Assembly: GCA_003116995.1 (NCBI GenBank) | Contig: BDSL01000063.1 | Span: forward strand, 62,001-126,000 | Direction of reading: 5' to 3' | Length of the DNA: 64,000 nucleotides | Source: Yamagishiella unicocca | Taxonomy: Eukaryota; Chlorophyta; Chlorophyceae; Chlamydomonadales; Volvocaceae | Part shown: positions 1 to 10,029 of the stretch, piece by piece | How the letters are laid out: the number at the start of each line of letters is the position of its first letter | Position numbering within the stretch: position 1 is the first letter of the stretch | Notes under the pieces: generated by a model | Seen by the model: only the letters and a program-made list of their open reading frames with translations | Databases searched by the model: none | Told to the model about the DNA's origin: nothing | Position numbers and translations under genes: made by a program

Positions 1-1257
1 CGATACGGAGCGACCAGGTATGATTGCCACGGGCCCCGGTGAGGAGATGCAAGCGGCAGGCATGCTAGGCAAAACGGGTAAACAAACCGCTACGGTGGCG
101 TGACGCGCCATTTGCCAATGCATATGGTTGTCCAGAGCAGGTTATGAAGTATTATTCCAGGCTTTATTATTGGAGGCAACGAAAGAGAGGCTGCGATCGT
201 CGCGAACGGTGCAATCTGACGCACGCCGGTGGTGTAAACACGCGCGGCCAGTTCTACTCCGACGCGTGTGCACCTTGTTGGGGCCGACAGAAAAGATGTC
301 ACAGTTTACCGTCTCGACGCCGGTGGGAAGAATTTCAGTTCGGCGAATGCCTGCGGTACACGAACGGATACTCGCCAGGTCAAACGGAATCGATCGACCA
401 AAATTTGCAAGGCACCAGGGGCTCACCACTGCTTTCATCCAAGATTGTGACATGGGCATTAGAGCATGTCTTCCCGAAGTTTAGGAGGCTGCGCGCGGGC
501 CGCGTTAATCCACGGCCCCGAGCCGCCGAGAGCACAAATATGACACGTCGCTCGACCATACTCAAGCCTAAAGCTTGATGTGCGGAGTTACGTACGGTTT
601 CTGTGAGGCATGCTGATGCCAACGCGGGCAAAGTGTCTGTGGGTTCAGTCGCCCGACCGGGGCCCCGGGGCCCGGTTATAAACGTCGTAAACTGATACCA
701 ATCGCTGGAAGTCAGGTATAAGTATAAATATATGATAAGGTCATTATGGGTCAGCCTATTGTCGCTGTGGTCAGAGGTCGTCGCGCATGAGTTTTATGTC
801 GTGGCTCGTCCGCGAGAACTTTATGTCGCGGATACAGTGCATGATAACATCTTAGTCGTATAAAACAATAAGTGAAGATAATCGTTTGGGGTATTACGGC
901 AGCAAAACTAGTTATTCAGTTATCAGCATAACACTTTTACCCAACATTTGCCGCATGAGGCGGGACACGCTGTGCCGTGTACTATATTCACGTCACAACG
1001 TTTTTACTTGTTCATCATATTGTCCATGGTTACGTGATGCCTCTGAAGGACCGTGACGAAAGGCTCGGCGCGACGGTAGGACCGGTTTCGGAGTGAAGGT
1101 ATATGAATCCATACAGTGGTAATCCTTCAACCCAACATATTGATATCCGTCCTGGTCAGCCGCGGTCTACCGCTATTAGTTACTCTTCCGGTTCGTACAC
1201 GATCTGCACATGGCTTTCGCGCAGCGAAATACTAGTGGCTTCGCTGAATATAGAAAG
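1..1257. other. No gene recognised
   Basis: No convincing coding exon, tRNA or known repeat is visible. The short open frames overlap on both strands and show no family motif. The segment from about 700 is noticeably AT-richer than the rest of the window. Confidence 0.5.
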
Positions 1258-1553
1258 CTTATAACCTAATGGGCGTTTCATGTTTGGAGTGGCCCCGCCA
1301 ATGTGTCGTTACAGCTGCTGTGCTGTTACGAATCACAACACCTAGGCTGCATTCCGCACCCCGCCGATTATAGAGAGATGTACTGATGGATGTGTTCCTC
1401 GAAGCTCTGGTCGTACAGTGACGAAGAATCGCCCGCAGCTGTAACGACACATTGGCGGGGCCACTCCAAACATGAAACGCCCATTAGGTTATAAGTACAT
1501 CTCTCCATAATCAGCGGGGTGTGGAATGCAGCCTAGGTGTTGTGATTCGTACA
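1258..1553. repeat. Rearranged compound inverted repeat (A-B-A'-B')
   Basis: Block A (1258-1318, 61 bp) recurs as a perfect reverse complement at 1435-1495. The adjacent block B (about 1326-1384) recurs as a near-perfect reverse complement at about 1495-1553. The order is A, B, a ~50-bp spacer, A', B', so this is not a simple hairpin, which would read A B B' A'. It looks like a duplicated and locally rearranged transposon end or foldback element. No coding capacity is seen. Confidence 0.75.
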
Positions 1554-2204
1554 AATTTCCGGTGGTACCGAACTCATCCAGGCACTTTGGAGGCCCGCAG
1601 GCCCCACGGTTTCAATGTACATTACCTGTTCATGTACAACCACAGATACAACGACAAATCAGTTGTTTCAAACGCTATCACGCTCCGGGCGAAGCCGCTG
1701 CGACTCTGCGCGGGATACCCACACAGCCAATCAACGGAGCCCCCTGCACACAGCTGACGCCGGGAGACCTGTCACGCCACTTATCGGGCCCTAGTAATCC
1801 CTCTTTGCGGCTCCTTGCACGGCTGAGATGGTTGGAAGCACGGCTGGGCTCCAGGGGGGAGCTAGTCCTCGGCCGCAGAGCACCCAGCACCCCTGGTGAC
1901 CAGGGTGGCTGCGAGCATTGGCTGTAACGCACTGCGCCTGGCACTGCATCTCCGTGACATGCACGGAGAGGCGTGATGTGCTCCAAGGGCTCAATGCAAT
2001 TAGTCTGCACCTATGCGACAGTCCTTCATCCCAGTGCTCTGATGACGTCCGCACGTTGCGGGCGGGGCCGTCCATGTTACAACCTGCACTCAACCACGGT
2101 TTGCTAAGATACAGTGTTGGGAGGTTTCCCCATCCCGGGCAGCTACCACTCCAGCCGCTCTGACCCTTCCTGGCTTGGCTCCAGGCATGCGAGTTGTCCT
2201 GTTG
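1554..2204. other. No gene recognised
   Basis: Several overlapping open frames of 70-130 codons occur on both strands, but none shows family motifs or a splice-consistent gene model. It may be unannotated transposon sequence leading into the SINE-like copy that follows. Confidence 0.4.
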
Positions 2205-2266
2205 CTGTTGTTGTACTTGTTACAGTGGGCTCCAGACCTTAAAAGGTAGAGCCATCGGGCGCATCC
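2205..2266 (-). mobile_element. SINE-like dispersed repeat, truncated copy
   Basis: Read on the minus strand, this carries the family core GCGCCCGATGGCTCTACC, then CTGGAGCCCACTGTAAC and a short trinucleotide-like tail. About eleven copies of the same core occur in the window. Only the 3' end of the unit is present here. Confidence 0.6.
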
Positions 2267-2721
2267 TGCTGCTGTGCCACTTGCTGTCAAACATTCGTTA
2301 AACTCGTGACACCAACAAACGTATTAAGCTATTGTGTCCACAAGCCCGGGCGAACCCATCCAGGACAAGAAGAGGGGCTCATCACGCTGGGGCAGGGGCT
2401 GAGCCCAGCCAGGCCCAGCAGACCCTCAAGGGCACAAAAAAGCTCCGAAGGGCACAGAGGCGCCACCCTGCTCCCCAACAGCAGCCACGACGCGACAGCC
2501 GCAGCCGATCGACTTCATGACCCCCAAGGCACCATAAGACGAATCGCACACCCCGCACGAAACAGCGGGGGAGGGTGACAACAAAAAACCCATGAAGAGC
2601 AGCCTCTGGCCCCTCCAGGCGGCGGGACGGACCTTGCTGTTTAGCATTTGTTGTAGTAACTGTTACCATTTATTAAAGTCGTCGTGCAGTTAATCCAAGC
2701 GCAAATACGGGAAGCCTTTAC

Positions 2722-2905
2722 CGCCAATCCCCCTTGGAGTGCTGGCTGCTGCTGTTTTGCCTCTGGGCTGTGCGCTGGTGTTGCGATGGTTTGCCTTTGT
2801 TCCGGTGCGCTTCGGTTTCTGTCTCTCTCGTCTCCTTCTGTGCCAGGCGATGTGCCTGATGGTCTGCCTTTTGGTCTGGAACCCACTGTAATAGGTACTA
2901 GTGCC
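2722..2905 (+). mobile_element. SINE-like dispersed repeat copy
   Basis: This longer copy has a 5' part similar to the copies at 3738-3970 and 5870-6055 (GTGCTGGCTGCTGCT, then TGGTTTGCCT). It ends in the family core GGCGATGTGCCTGATGG and ACCCACTGTAATAGG. It lies directly upstream of a second copy in the same orientation. Confidence 0.6.
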
Positions 2906-2935
2906 AAGCGCAGGTCGATCGGACCGACCACACAC

Positions 2936-3078
2936 TCGCTGGGCCCTTGTTTGAGGTTTCTAGTGGTTTGCCGTACCTCGGGTCACTGGGTTGTTCTGCT
3001 TACTTCCTGCGTCTCTTTCAGTTTCAGGCGATGCGCCCGATGGCCCTACCATATGGTCTGGGGCCCACTTTAACACCA
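2936..3078 (+). mobile_element. SINE-like dispersed repeat copy
   Basis: The copy begins near CTGGGCCCTTGTTTGAGG, continues through TGGTTTGCCGTACCTCGG and ends with GGCGATGCGCCCGATGG followed by GGGGCCCACTTTAACACC. It is tandem with the previous copy. The same 5' segment recurs at 54826-54990. Confidence 0.65.
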
Positions 3079-3737
3079 ACTCCAGTCCTCCCTCCATCCA
3101 TCATCTACCGACTTTAGTCCTCCTTCCGACCACCATCTACCGTAACAGCTCCGACCCACATCCAAAGTATCAGCCCCGACTCACACGTACAGTAACCCAC
3201 TACTGTTACGTGTACTACTACGTACCCACTGTAGCAGTTACTACTGCGTACCGTACCAGCCCCAACTCGCACCTACCGTACCAGCCCCAACTTACGCCAG
3301 GTTTGCAGCACACGGAGCAGCGAGCTAGCACTGCACGTGCTGGTCTCACGTCTTGGCTGGTCTCACGTCCTCTGGGCTCTTTGCTCGGAGTTCTTTACGT
3401 GCACGATTGCTCGACTTCCTGTTCTGGCCTGGAACCTAGTACAATCATAGTGAACATGTACCACTCTTCGGGTATCGAAACCACTGTAACAGCTCTACTA
3501 TTTAAGTGCCCATGCTTGGGCGAAGGTTTGATACGCTGGGCGAGCTGATGCGAGTTGGGGCCCGGGGAATTCAATGAAGCGAACTCTCAATCGTGCAACG
3601 GCCCAAGTAGATTCCGTACACCGCCGTAACCGTTACAACAACCGCCGTGCATGGACCTAAAATCCAAAATGGTGCGGCACTAGTGCAGGATCACGCGTCC
3701 GCTGCATTTCAGTTCCCTGCAAGTGCAGGTCCGCACA
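3079..3737. other. Degenerate short repeats, no gene
   Basis: The stretch 3090-3300 contains degenerate direct repeats around CTACCGTACCAGCCCCAAC and TACTACTACGTACCC. These may be the expanded tail of the SINE-like copies just upstream. No coding exon is recognised in the remainder. Confidence 0.4.
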
Positions 3738-3970
3738 GACTCCTTGTTGTAACGGCTACAGTGGGTTCCAGACCAAGAGGTAGAACCATCGGGCGCATCG
3801 CCTGACACTGAACAAGACGGAGGAAACAAATACCGACATGCACCGAAACAAAGGCAAACCACCAGAACACCAAGTTGACAGGCCGTAGGCATACAGAGCA
3901 GCAGCCAGCACCCCAGGGGGAATTTGCACTAGAGGCTCCCCTATCAGGAACTGGCCACCAACCAACCTAA
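3738..3970 (-). mobile_element. SINE-like dispersed repeat, long copy
   Basis: This is the longest copy. On the minus strand it begins near TTGGTTGGTGGCCAGTTCC, runs through GGTGCTGGCTGCTGCT and TGGTGGTTTGCCTTTG, and ends with the core GCGATGCGCCCGATGG and GGAACCCACTGTAGCCG. It defines a unit of at least ~230 bp with a conserved 3' end, as expected of a non-LTR-dependent SINE or a LINE 3' end. Confidence 0.65.
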
Positions 3971-4381
3971 CAGCCCATCACCCGACGAACCAGTGAAGCG
4001 CCGCAACGATGCAAACATCGGAACCCGCCACCTCTCATCCCATAAGGCACGGACCCCTAGCAGGGCTCAACACGCCTATATAGCCAGAAAGTATGAAGCA
4101 CGGGAGACCCCGCTCCCCAAGACAACCCGGGCCGATCAGGAATCCACCAGTACCTCCGCCGGTCCCCCGCACACAACGCGATTGGCGACAACCCGCAAGA
4201 AAAGATGCCGAGGCCCCACTGCATCTATCCCAGCCTTTCTGGGGAAGCCCCAGCGCAGCAAAGCCCCTCAAAAGGGCCCAAAACTCCACCACCCCACGGC
4301 GAACGGCACGATCCAGAAGACCACTCCTATTGCATCTATATTACCTTACAGGTCAGCAGCCTGCTGGGTCGAGGTAGATGA

Positions 4382-4453
4382 AGGTCCTGCTGAGATTTGA
4401 AGCCAGCTTAGCAGGTTCAGAGCCTGCTGTCCTAACCACTAGACCACAGGATC
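4382..4453 (-). tRNA. tRNA-Gln (CUG), gene or tRNA-derived element
   Basis: The minus strand folds as a 72-nt cloverleaf. The acceptor pairs GATCCTG with CAGGACC (one A/C mismatch). The A box TGGTCTAGTGG is a good match. The anticodon stem GCAGG/CCTGC encloses loop CTCTGAA with anticodon CUG, and the T arm is GCTGG-CTTCAAA-TCAGC-like. The sequence is typical of eukaryotic tRNA-Gln. No T-run terminator follows the 3' end closely and the acceptor has a mismatch, so a pseudogene or a SINE head is possible. A TTGGG array begins 13 bp beyond its 5' end. Confidence 0.65.
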
Positions 4454-4465
4454 AAGGCGACAACC

Positions 4466-5138
4466 TTGGGTTGGGTTGGGTTGGGTTGGGTTGGGTTGGG
4501 TTGGGTTGGGTTGGGTTGGGTTGGGTTGGGTTGGGTTGGGTTGGGTTGGGTTGGGTTGGGTTGGGTTGGGTTGGGTTGGGTTGGGTTGGGTTGGGTTGGG
4601 TTGGGTTGGGTTGGGTTGGGTTGGGTTGGGTTGGGTTGGGTTGGGTTGGGTTGGGTTGGGTTGGGTGGGTTGGTTGGGTTGGGTTGGGTTGGGTTGGGTT
4701 GGGTTGGGTTGGGTTGGGTTGGGTTGGGTTGGGTGGGTTGGGTTGGGTTGGGTTGGGTTGGGTTGGGTTGGGTTGGGTTGGGTTGGGTTGGGTTGGGTTG
4801 GGTTGGGTTGGGTTGGGTTGGGTTGGGTTGGGTTGGGTTGGGTTGGGTTGGGTTGGGTTGGGTTGGGTTGGGTTGGGTTGGGTTGGGTTGGGTTGGGTTG
4901 GGTTGGGTTGGGTTGGGTTGGGTTGGGTTGGGTTGGGTTGGGTTGGGTTGGGTTGGGTTGGGTTGGGTTGGGTTGGGTTGGGTTGGGGTTGGGTTGGGTT
5001 GGGTTGGGTTGGGTTGGGTTGGGTTGGGTTGGGTTGGGTTGGGTTGGGTTGGGTTGGGTTGGGTTGGGTTGGGTTGGGTTGGGTTGGGTTGGGTTGGGTT
5101 GGGGTTGGGTTGGGTTGGGTTGGGTTGGGTTGGGTTGG
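4466..5138. repeat. (TTGGG)n pentanucleotide array
   Basis: About 670 bp of almost uninterrupted TTGGG (CCCAA on the minus strand), roughly 130 units. Only a few indel interruptions occur, near 4665, 4733, 4983 and 5100. All six frames stay open through it, giving spurious long GWVGL/NPTQP reading frames. It is not the known algal telomere repeat (TTTTAGGG or TTTAGGG). The G-triplet strand should readily form G-quadruplexes. Confidence 0.97.
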
Positions 5139-5869
5139 CCGTATACCCTTCACACAAAGCCATGTTGTTGCCGGCCCACCCACCATCTGGGTGCCACACA
5201 GTTTTGTGAGAGGCGATAACTATTGGGTCAAATTTGCTACCTTTGTTAAAGCATGCGCTAAGTTGCCCACGATTCTCATATCTCTTTCGCCTTTTACTAA
5301 AGAGATCAGCGAAGGCAACTGACGAAGGCGCTTCATTCAATATTTGTTGCGCAGATGCGCACCCCATTTAATATGAACCTAAACACCACAGCTTCGTACT
5401 AGCGGCTGACAGCGCTATGGAGCTTGGGCGGCGAGCGATACATGGCGGCTGCTATGAAGGCGTCGGAGGGGATCTCCCCTGGTGTCAGTTGGCATGATCG
5501 TGCGATTCAGCGTGGGGTGATGGAATTTGTCCAGTTTGCGGGGTTTCGCGGCACTAGGGGTCCCGGCTAAGGGGTTTTGAGGAGGGGTTGGTCCCCACCA
5601 CCCTCTGTTGCGGGTTGTTTAAGGCCGCCTAATGTGTGTTGGGCCGGCACCCTTGTGAGGGGTCGGATTAGGCCCGGGCTGGCCGGTGCTCCCGCGGGAG
5701 CTCCCGTTTGCTCCTCCTAACTTCGGGCTGGGTGCTGGTCCGGTGTCGGAGGAATCTTCTTTGGTCTCAGGTGGGAGGCTTCTGTTCGACTTGTTGAGGC
5801 GCTCTGCTAGTTGTTCTGATCGGGGGGCTGCTTGGACTGCGGTTGGTGTGCTGCTAACAGGGGGGGCAT
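5139..5869. other. No gene recognised
   Basis: This moderately GC-rich stretch lies between the TTGGG array and a SINE-like copy. The part after about 5400 may belong to a longer element whose 3' end is the following repeat copy, but no reverse transcriptase motif is readable. Confidence 0.35.
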
Positions 5870-6055
5870 TAGGCTACTTCCCCTGGGTGGTTGGTGCCGC
5901 TGCTTGTTCTCTGGCCCCTTGGTCGGGGTTTCTGGTGATTTGCCATATCTCGGTCGGCTATACTTTGTACTCCTTCCTGCGTCTCTTTCAGTGTCAGGCG
6001 ATGCGCCCGATGGCTCTATCTTCTGGTCTGGGGCCCACTATAACAGTTACAACTA
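5870..6055 (+). mobile_element. SINE-like dispersed repeat copy
   Basis: It matches the long minus-strand copy at 3738-3970 along most of its length, including CCCCTGGGTGGTTGGTGC, TGGTGATTTGCCATATC, the core GGCGATGCGCCCGATGG and the end GGGGCCCACTATAACAG. Confidence 0.65.
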
Positions 6056-6149
6056 ACAACGCGCGCCATAACAATAGGCTCGCCCGCACCGTATCCTGCA
6101 GCGCAGAGGGCCAGCCATCGCAGTCATATGTCCCCGTACGTATGTTGTA

Positions 6150-6325
6150 GCCCTCCAGCCCTCTAGGCACCGGGCAATGGGGTTACACCTCTAGCCGCCG
6201 GGCAATGGGGGTTAGTCCTCGAGTTGCCGAGCAACGAGCTTAGTCTCGTGTCGTCGAGCATTGAGGCTTCCCCTAGCCGTCGGGCATTGAGGTGTCCCTA
6301 GCCGACGCGCAATGAGGCCCTTGTG
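6150..6325. repeat. Degenerate ~28-bp minisatellite
   Basis: About six head-to-tail units of 24-30 bp built around CTAGCCGCCGGGCAATGGGG. They diverge progressively, for example GTTGCCGAGCAACGAG and CCGTCGGGCATTGAGG. Confidence 0.7.
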
Positions 6326-7695
6326 CACTCACCAAGGCAGTATGTAAAAGGGTCCCTAACATGAGCGTAAGGGTCGGGACTCATGATCATTTCACGAGTC
6401 ATGGCACCTCCCCGCCAGGAGTGTTACTGGTAGGCGACGTGATCGTCCCATCGATTGGAGCTTCCCAACGTGTAACAGATAGACTGTCAGTGACAGGCCA
6501 AGGATCGTCCGTGACATCCCGCACAAAACGATGAAAGGTGAAGCGCGACAGGCGACCTTTACGAACGACGGCGAGGACCGATCGCATACTATAAGAACGG
6601 GGGCAGCAGAGTCTTGAAGTCCGAACACTAAGTAACGTGATACGTTGTGTATGGCCATAACACCCCACCTGGATGGTTTATATCTCGGTCCACCTGCCAG
6701 AGGTGTCAATACGACATCATGATCATGATCATGTAGGGCCCGACATAGGAGGGTCCTTGTGCGTTACACCATCACATAGGGCCCGACTTCGGAGGGTCCC
6801 TGAGTGTTACACTAGTCACGCCAATTACTCCAGTGTCAGACTCGTATGTGGCTTATGCCGCAAGTCCGCTAAACGGAGTAAGTCGTGATTAATATTACAT
6901 ATTATTATATGTATTTGTGTAAGGTAAATGTCGCCTGCTACAACTGCTGTGTGGCACGACAGCTAGCACCCTCACTTACGCACGAAAATGCCCCGCCGTG
7001 CAAGCACCCGCGCTTGCAGCGCGTTCCCATCTCTCGCCAGCTACACTACCCCGTGCAGCCTTCACTCGGTGTCCCACCGCCGGTAGAGCTAGGGCTCGTT
7101 ACGTGCGCGCCACTACGGCACTGCTGGGGCAGGTAGCTAAGTGACCCCCTGGTCTCCCCCCCTGATCTCCCCAGTCACGTTATCGGTTCTAATATTGTAA
7201 CCCCCCAATTTCCTTGTCATGTAAACTCTTTGTATGCCCCCACCCCCCACCCCCCAACCCTCCATAAACGGGTTTCCCTCGAACCCAACCCTCCATCAAC
7301 ATGCGCCCGTCAGAAGCGGGACCGTCCGGGCGCCAATGTGGAATGACTCATGGAGTCCCTTCCGCCCTAAAGTCAATCACACGTCACATGGGAGGTGGTT
7401 CAGCCAGAGTGTTGTCGGACACCCGACCATGATATGCTACCCACCCTGCCCGTGGCTGAAGTGGCAACTGCTGCTGGTCCATTCCTTGCCGGCTGCCTCC
7501 TCTTCCTTCAATCGTATTATTACTAACTTATCAGCGCCGTTAGGAACTTCTTTGCTGCAACCAAATACGGTCGTGTAGATCTCCCTTGCCCGCGGCTGCA
7601 CGCAATTCGCTGATGGAAGCTATGCAGACTTCTCTGTAAGAGAAGGCTAGTTCTTGGACGAAGTACGGCACAGCCGTACTCCATCTTATTGATAA
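6326..7695. other. No gene recognised; two-copy direct repeat at 6731-6818
   Basis: The segment 6731-6818 holds two tandem ~43-bp copies beginning TAGGGCCCGAC and ending GTTACACNNNTCAC-like. Elsewhere no exon with family motifs is visible. The sequence 7140-7300 is C-rich. Confidence 0.4.
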
Positions 7696-8040
7696 CTAGG
7701 CTGATCCCACTTTCCCTGTGGCCCGGAGATGATGCAATTTGATGTATGTTGTACTACTGGCCACTATAGGCAACATGAAAAATTTGTCGACTGACGATTG
7801 TTTTGCCCATTTCCGTTTTGCAGCTGGTTTTGGAGATGGGTATGCCGGGATCTGTGTGCCGGCCAGGGGATTGCCGGGATCTGAGCAGGGTTCACAGAAA
7901 CCGTGGGCCCCAAACACAAGGCAGTGCAGTGCCGTAGAACAATCTCTACAAACTCGGGCGCGAAACAAACTTCCCAGTGGGTCACTGTAACCCTTCAAAC
8001 TTTGCCGCCGCTCCTTACAGTGTTCGACGGCGCTTGCGTA
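7696..8040 (-). CDS. Hypothetical Cys-rich ORF with PIP-box-like tail (possible transposon fragment)
   Basis: This is the C-terminal, more protein-like half of a minus-strand open frame that extends upstream to 8259. It shows two CxxC pairs (CRDC and CEPC, separated by about 16 residues), a basic stretch KPAAKRKWAKQ and then QSSVDKFF. The last motif fits the PCNA-interacting (PIP) box pattern Q-x-x-h-x-x-F-F. The frame ends 23 residues later. It abuts the reverse transcriptase relic on the opposite strand, so it may be part of another mobile element. I do not recognise the family and the 5' boundary is unknown; the part above about 8040 is C-rich low complexity. Confidence 0.3.
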   Translation of the reverse strand, partial: YASAVEHCKERRQSLKGYSDPLGSLFRARVCRDCSTALHCLVFGAHGFCEPCSDPGNPLAGTQIPAYPSPKPAAKRKWAKQSSVDKFFMLPIVASSTTYIKLHHLRATGKVGSA

Positions 8041-8550
8041 AGTGCTGCGTTCCTCCTCCACGCTCCCGCTCCTCCTCCACGCTCCAAATCCTCCTCCACG
8101 CTCCAAATCGTCTGCTGGCTCTAATACGTCCAACAATGCCCCCGATCCCATCCCGGTGTTCCCCCCCGGCTCGCTTGACGCACCCGATATTGCCCCCGAC
8201 TCCCCCCTCCCCGGCGCCGGCGCGCAAGTCCCCGTGGCCCCCCTTGGGGCCGTCGCCAACCCGCCGCCACTCCCCGCCCCCCACCCACCGCCCCCGCCCG
8301 CCCCCCACCCTCCACACCTCCCGCCCCCTCCTCCCCCCGCCAGTGCCTCACCCTTCTACCGGCCCTGCACCACCGCCTATATGCGCGCCCTCCTCCTGTT
8401 CCACAATACCCTCCTGGTCATCTGGCAACTCACCCACACCCTGGCTCGCGCTGCAACCGGCCAGCCTACCTTCACCCCCGCCTACTATGCCGCCACCGTC
8501 AAGATGCATAACCCCCCCCCCTATGCGCTACCTCGCCTGCTCCCACAACT

Positions 8551-9520
8551 GCGCCGCCACCGAGATCGCCGACATCGTCACCACTGTCTTGTCCGCAGTC
8601 AGTCCTGCCTTCATCCAGCCCTGGACCGCCACCCTCCCCCGTTTTCCCCCTGGTACTGCCTTTCGTTCGGAGCCGCTGTCCGCCTCGTCCACACCTTCAA
8701 CGCCCGCCAACTCCCCCTCCCCTTCCTCAACCCCCAAGCCTACGACTTCACCCGCCTCTACACCAAAATTCCCCACGCCCTCCTCCGCTCCACCATCTCC
8801 ACCCTGGTCGCCGCAGCTGTCTCCACCCTGGTAGCCGCAGCTGTCTCCACCCTGGTAGCCGCAGCTGTCTCCACCCTGGTAGCCGCAGCTGTCTCCACCA
8901 GTTCCCCGACGATCCCCAGCCTGTCTGGCCCTTCATTGTCGTCATCGCTACCCTCTTCCCGAACCAACCGGACAAGAAACCCACCCACACCGTCAACTTC
9001 ACCACTACTCCCCCACGGCACCCCTACAAACGTATCAACAACTGCATCACCCGCGTCTTCTCCCTACCGGACTTCGACACCCTCTTCCGCACCCTCCTGG
9101 ATTCTACCTTCATCCGTTTTGGTCCCGCCCTCGTCCAACAAACTTGTGGCATCCCCATGGGTATTTCCGCCTCCCCGCTCTTCGCCAACCTCCTTCTGGC
9201 GTGGTTCGAATACCAATTCCTCCTTCACAGCCTCCGGCCGGACCTCACACCCGCCACTCGTGCCGCCCTCGATGAATGCCAGTTTTCCGTCCGTTTCCTC
9301 GACGACCTGCTCTCCCTCCAAAACCCCAACCTGGCCGCGTTCCTGTACACCACCGACACTCACCTGGGCCTCCACGGTACGTATCTATCCACCCGCCCTA
9401 CGCGTCGAGCCACAACTCCACCCCCAGTTCCTCCACAACCCCTATGGCATACATACCCTCGGTTGCGCCCAGGTTACCGACCTACCGGGCCGTTTACCAA
9501 ACAGGCTGACTGACCCGGTT
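8551..9520 (+). mobile_element. Degenerate reverse transcriptase (Penelope-like or related retroelement relic)
   Basis: Reverse transcriptase motifs are readable but spread over different frames. Segment ATEIADIVTTVLSAV (about 8551-8650) is in one frame. Motif A DFTRLYTKIPH (about 8743-8775) is in the next. After a minisatellite, a third frame carries HPYKRINNCITRVFSLPDF, the QxxGIPMG motif (QQTCGIPMGISASPLFAN, about 9139-9190) and the active-site box VRFLDDLLSL (about 9289-9318). A further shift follows near 9390. The DFxxLYTxIP / GIPMG / RFLDDL set resembles Penelope-like and related retroelements; no GIY-YIG domain is seen. The element is dead because of frameshifts and truncation. Confidence 0.65.
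8797..8900 (+). repeat. 24-bp minisatellite inside the RT relic
   Basis: Four to five tandem copies of the 24-mer around TAGCCGCAGCTGTCTCCACC lie directly after reverse transcriptase motif A. They separate it from the downstream motifs, so they expanded within the former coding region. Confidence 0.9.
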
Positions 9521-9739
9521 GCGTGAACGAGGCGCCAGTTCACTGAAGCCCGGTCAACCGATACAGTAACTGCCTCGGAAAGCCCACCCACCATCGTTCA
9601 AGAAAATATCATAATTTGTAACAAACAATCAACAAAATATGTCTGTACCCCACTGACAAGCATGTGCATGGGCCCTGTCGTTGCTGCTGTTCACAACCAG
9701 GCTGGGTTGGGCTGGGCAACCAGGGTTAACCGGTCCATA
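9521..9739. other. No gene recognised
   Basis: The stretch between the reverse transcriptase relic and the terminal-inverted-repeat element shows no clear feature. It includes a CAGGCTGGGTTGGGCTGGG stretch near 9699. Confidence 0.35.
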
Positions 9740-10029
9740 GGGGGTCGGTTATCGGGTGGGCTATCTTCGGTTAACGAGCATTAAACCCCATTTGGGATAC
9801 TGAGGCAAGGGTACCAAAACACATGGTTTGTAAACCTGGGTACCCGTTTACAGGGGTCGGTGGCCAGAAACGGTACTGTAAACCATCCATAGGGTTCGTT
9901 TACCGGGGCACCCGTTGGGTACCCGTTTACCCAACCACTAGGTTGTGTTACCCTTAAACTCGGTAACCCACACGACCGTTTACCGACCCCTTAACGACGG
10001 TTGACCGACCCACCCGATAACCGACCCCC
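9740..10029. mobile_element. MITE-like element with 21-bp terminal inverted repeats
   Basis: A perfect 21-bp inverted repeat (GGGGGTCGGTTATCGGGT... at 9740-9760 and its complement at 10009-10029) bounds ~290 bp. The interior carries many short palindromic GGTACCCGTTTACC / GTTTACCG motifs. There is no coding capacity. No clear target-site duplication could be assigned (flanks CCATA and ATCAA), so assignment to a DNA transposon superfamily is open. Confidence 0.6.

Noticed and set aside
4466..5138. Interstitial telomere
   Set aside because: The unit TTGGG does not match the TTTTAGGG or TTTAGGG telomere repeats of volvocine algae, and no subtelomeric context is visible.
4378..5367. Long open frames of GWVGL or NPTQP repeats on both strands
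   Set aside because: They are translations of the TTGGG array, open in all frames because the unit contains no stop. No flanking domain supports a protein.
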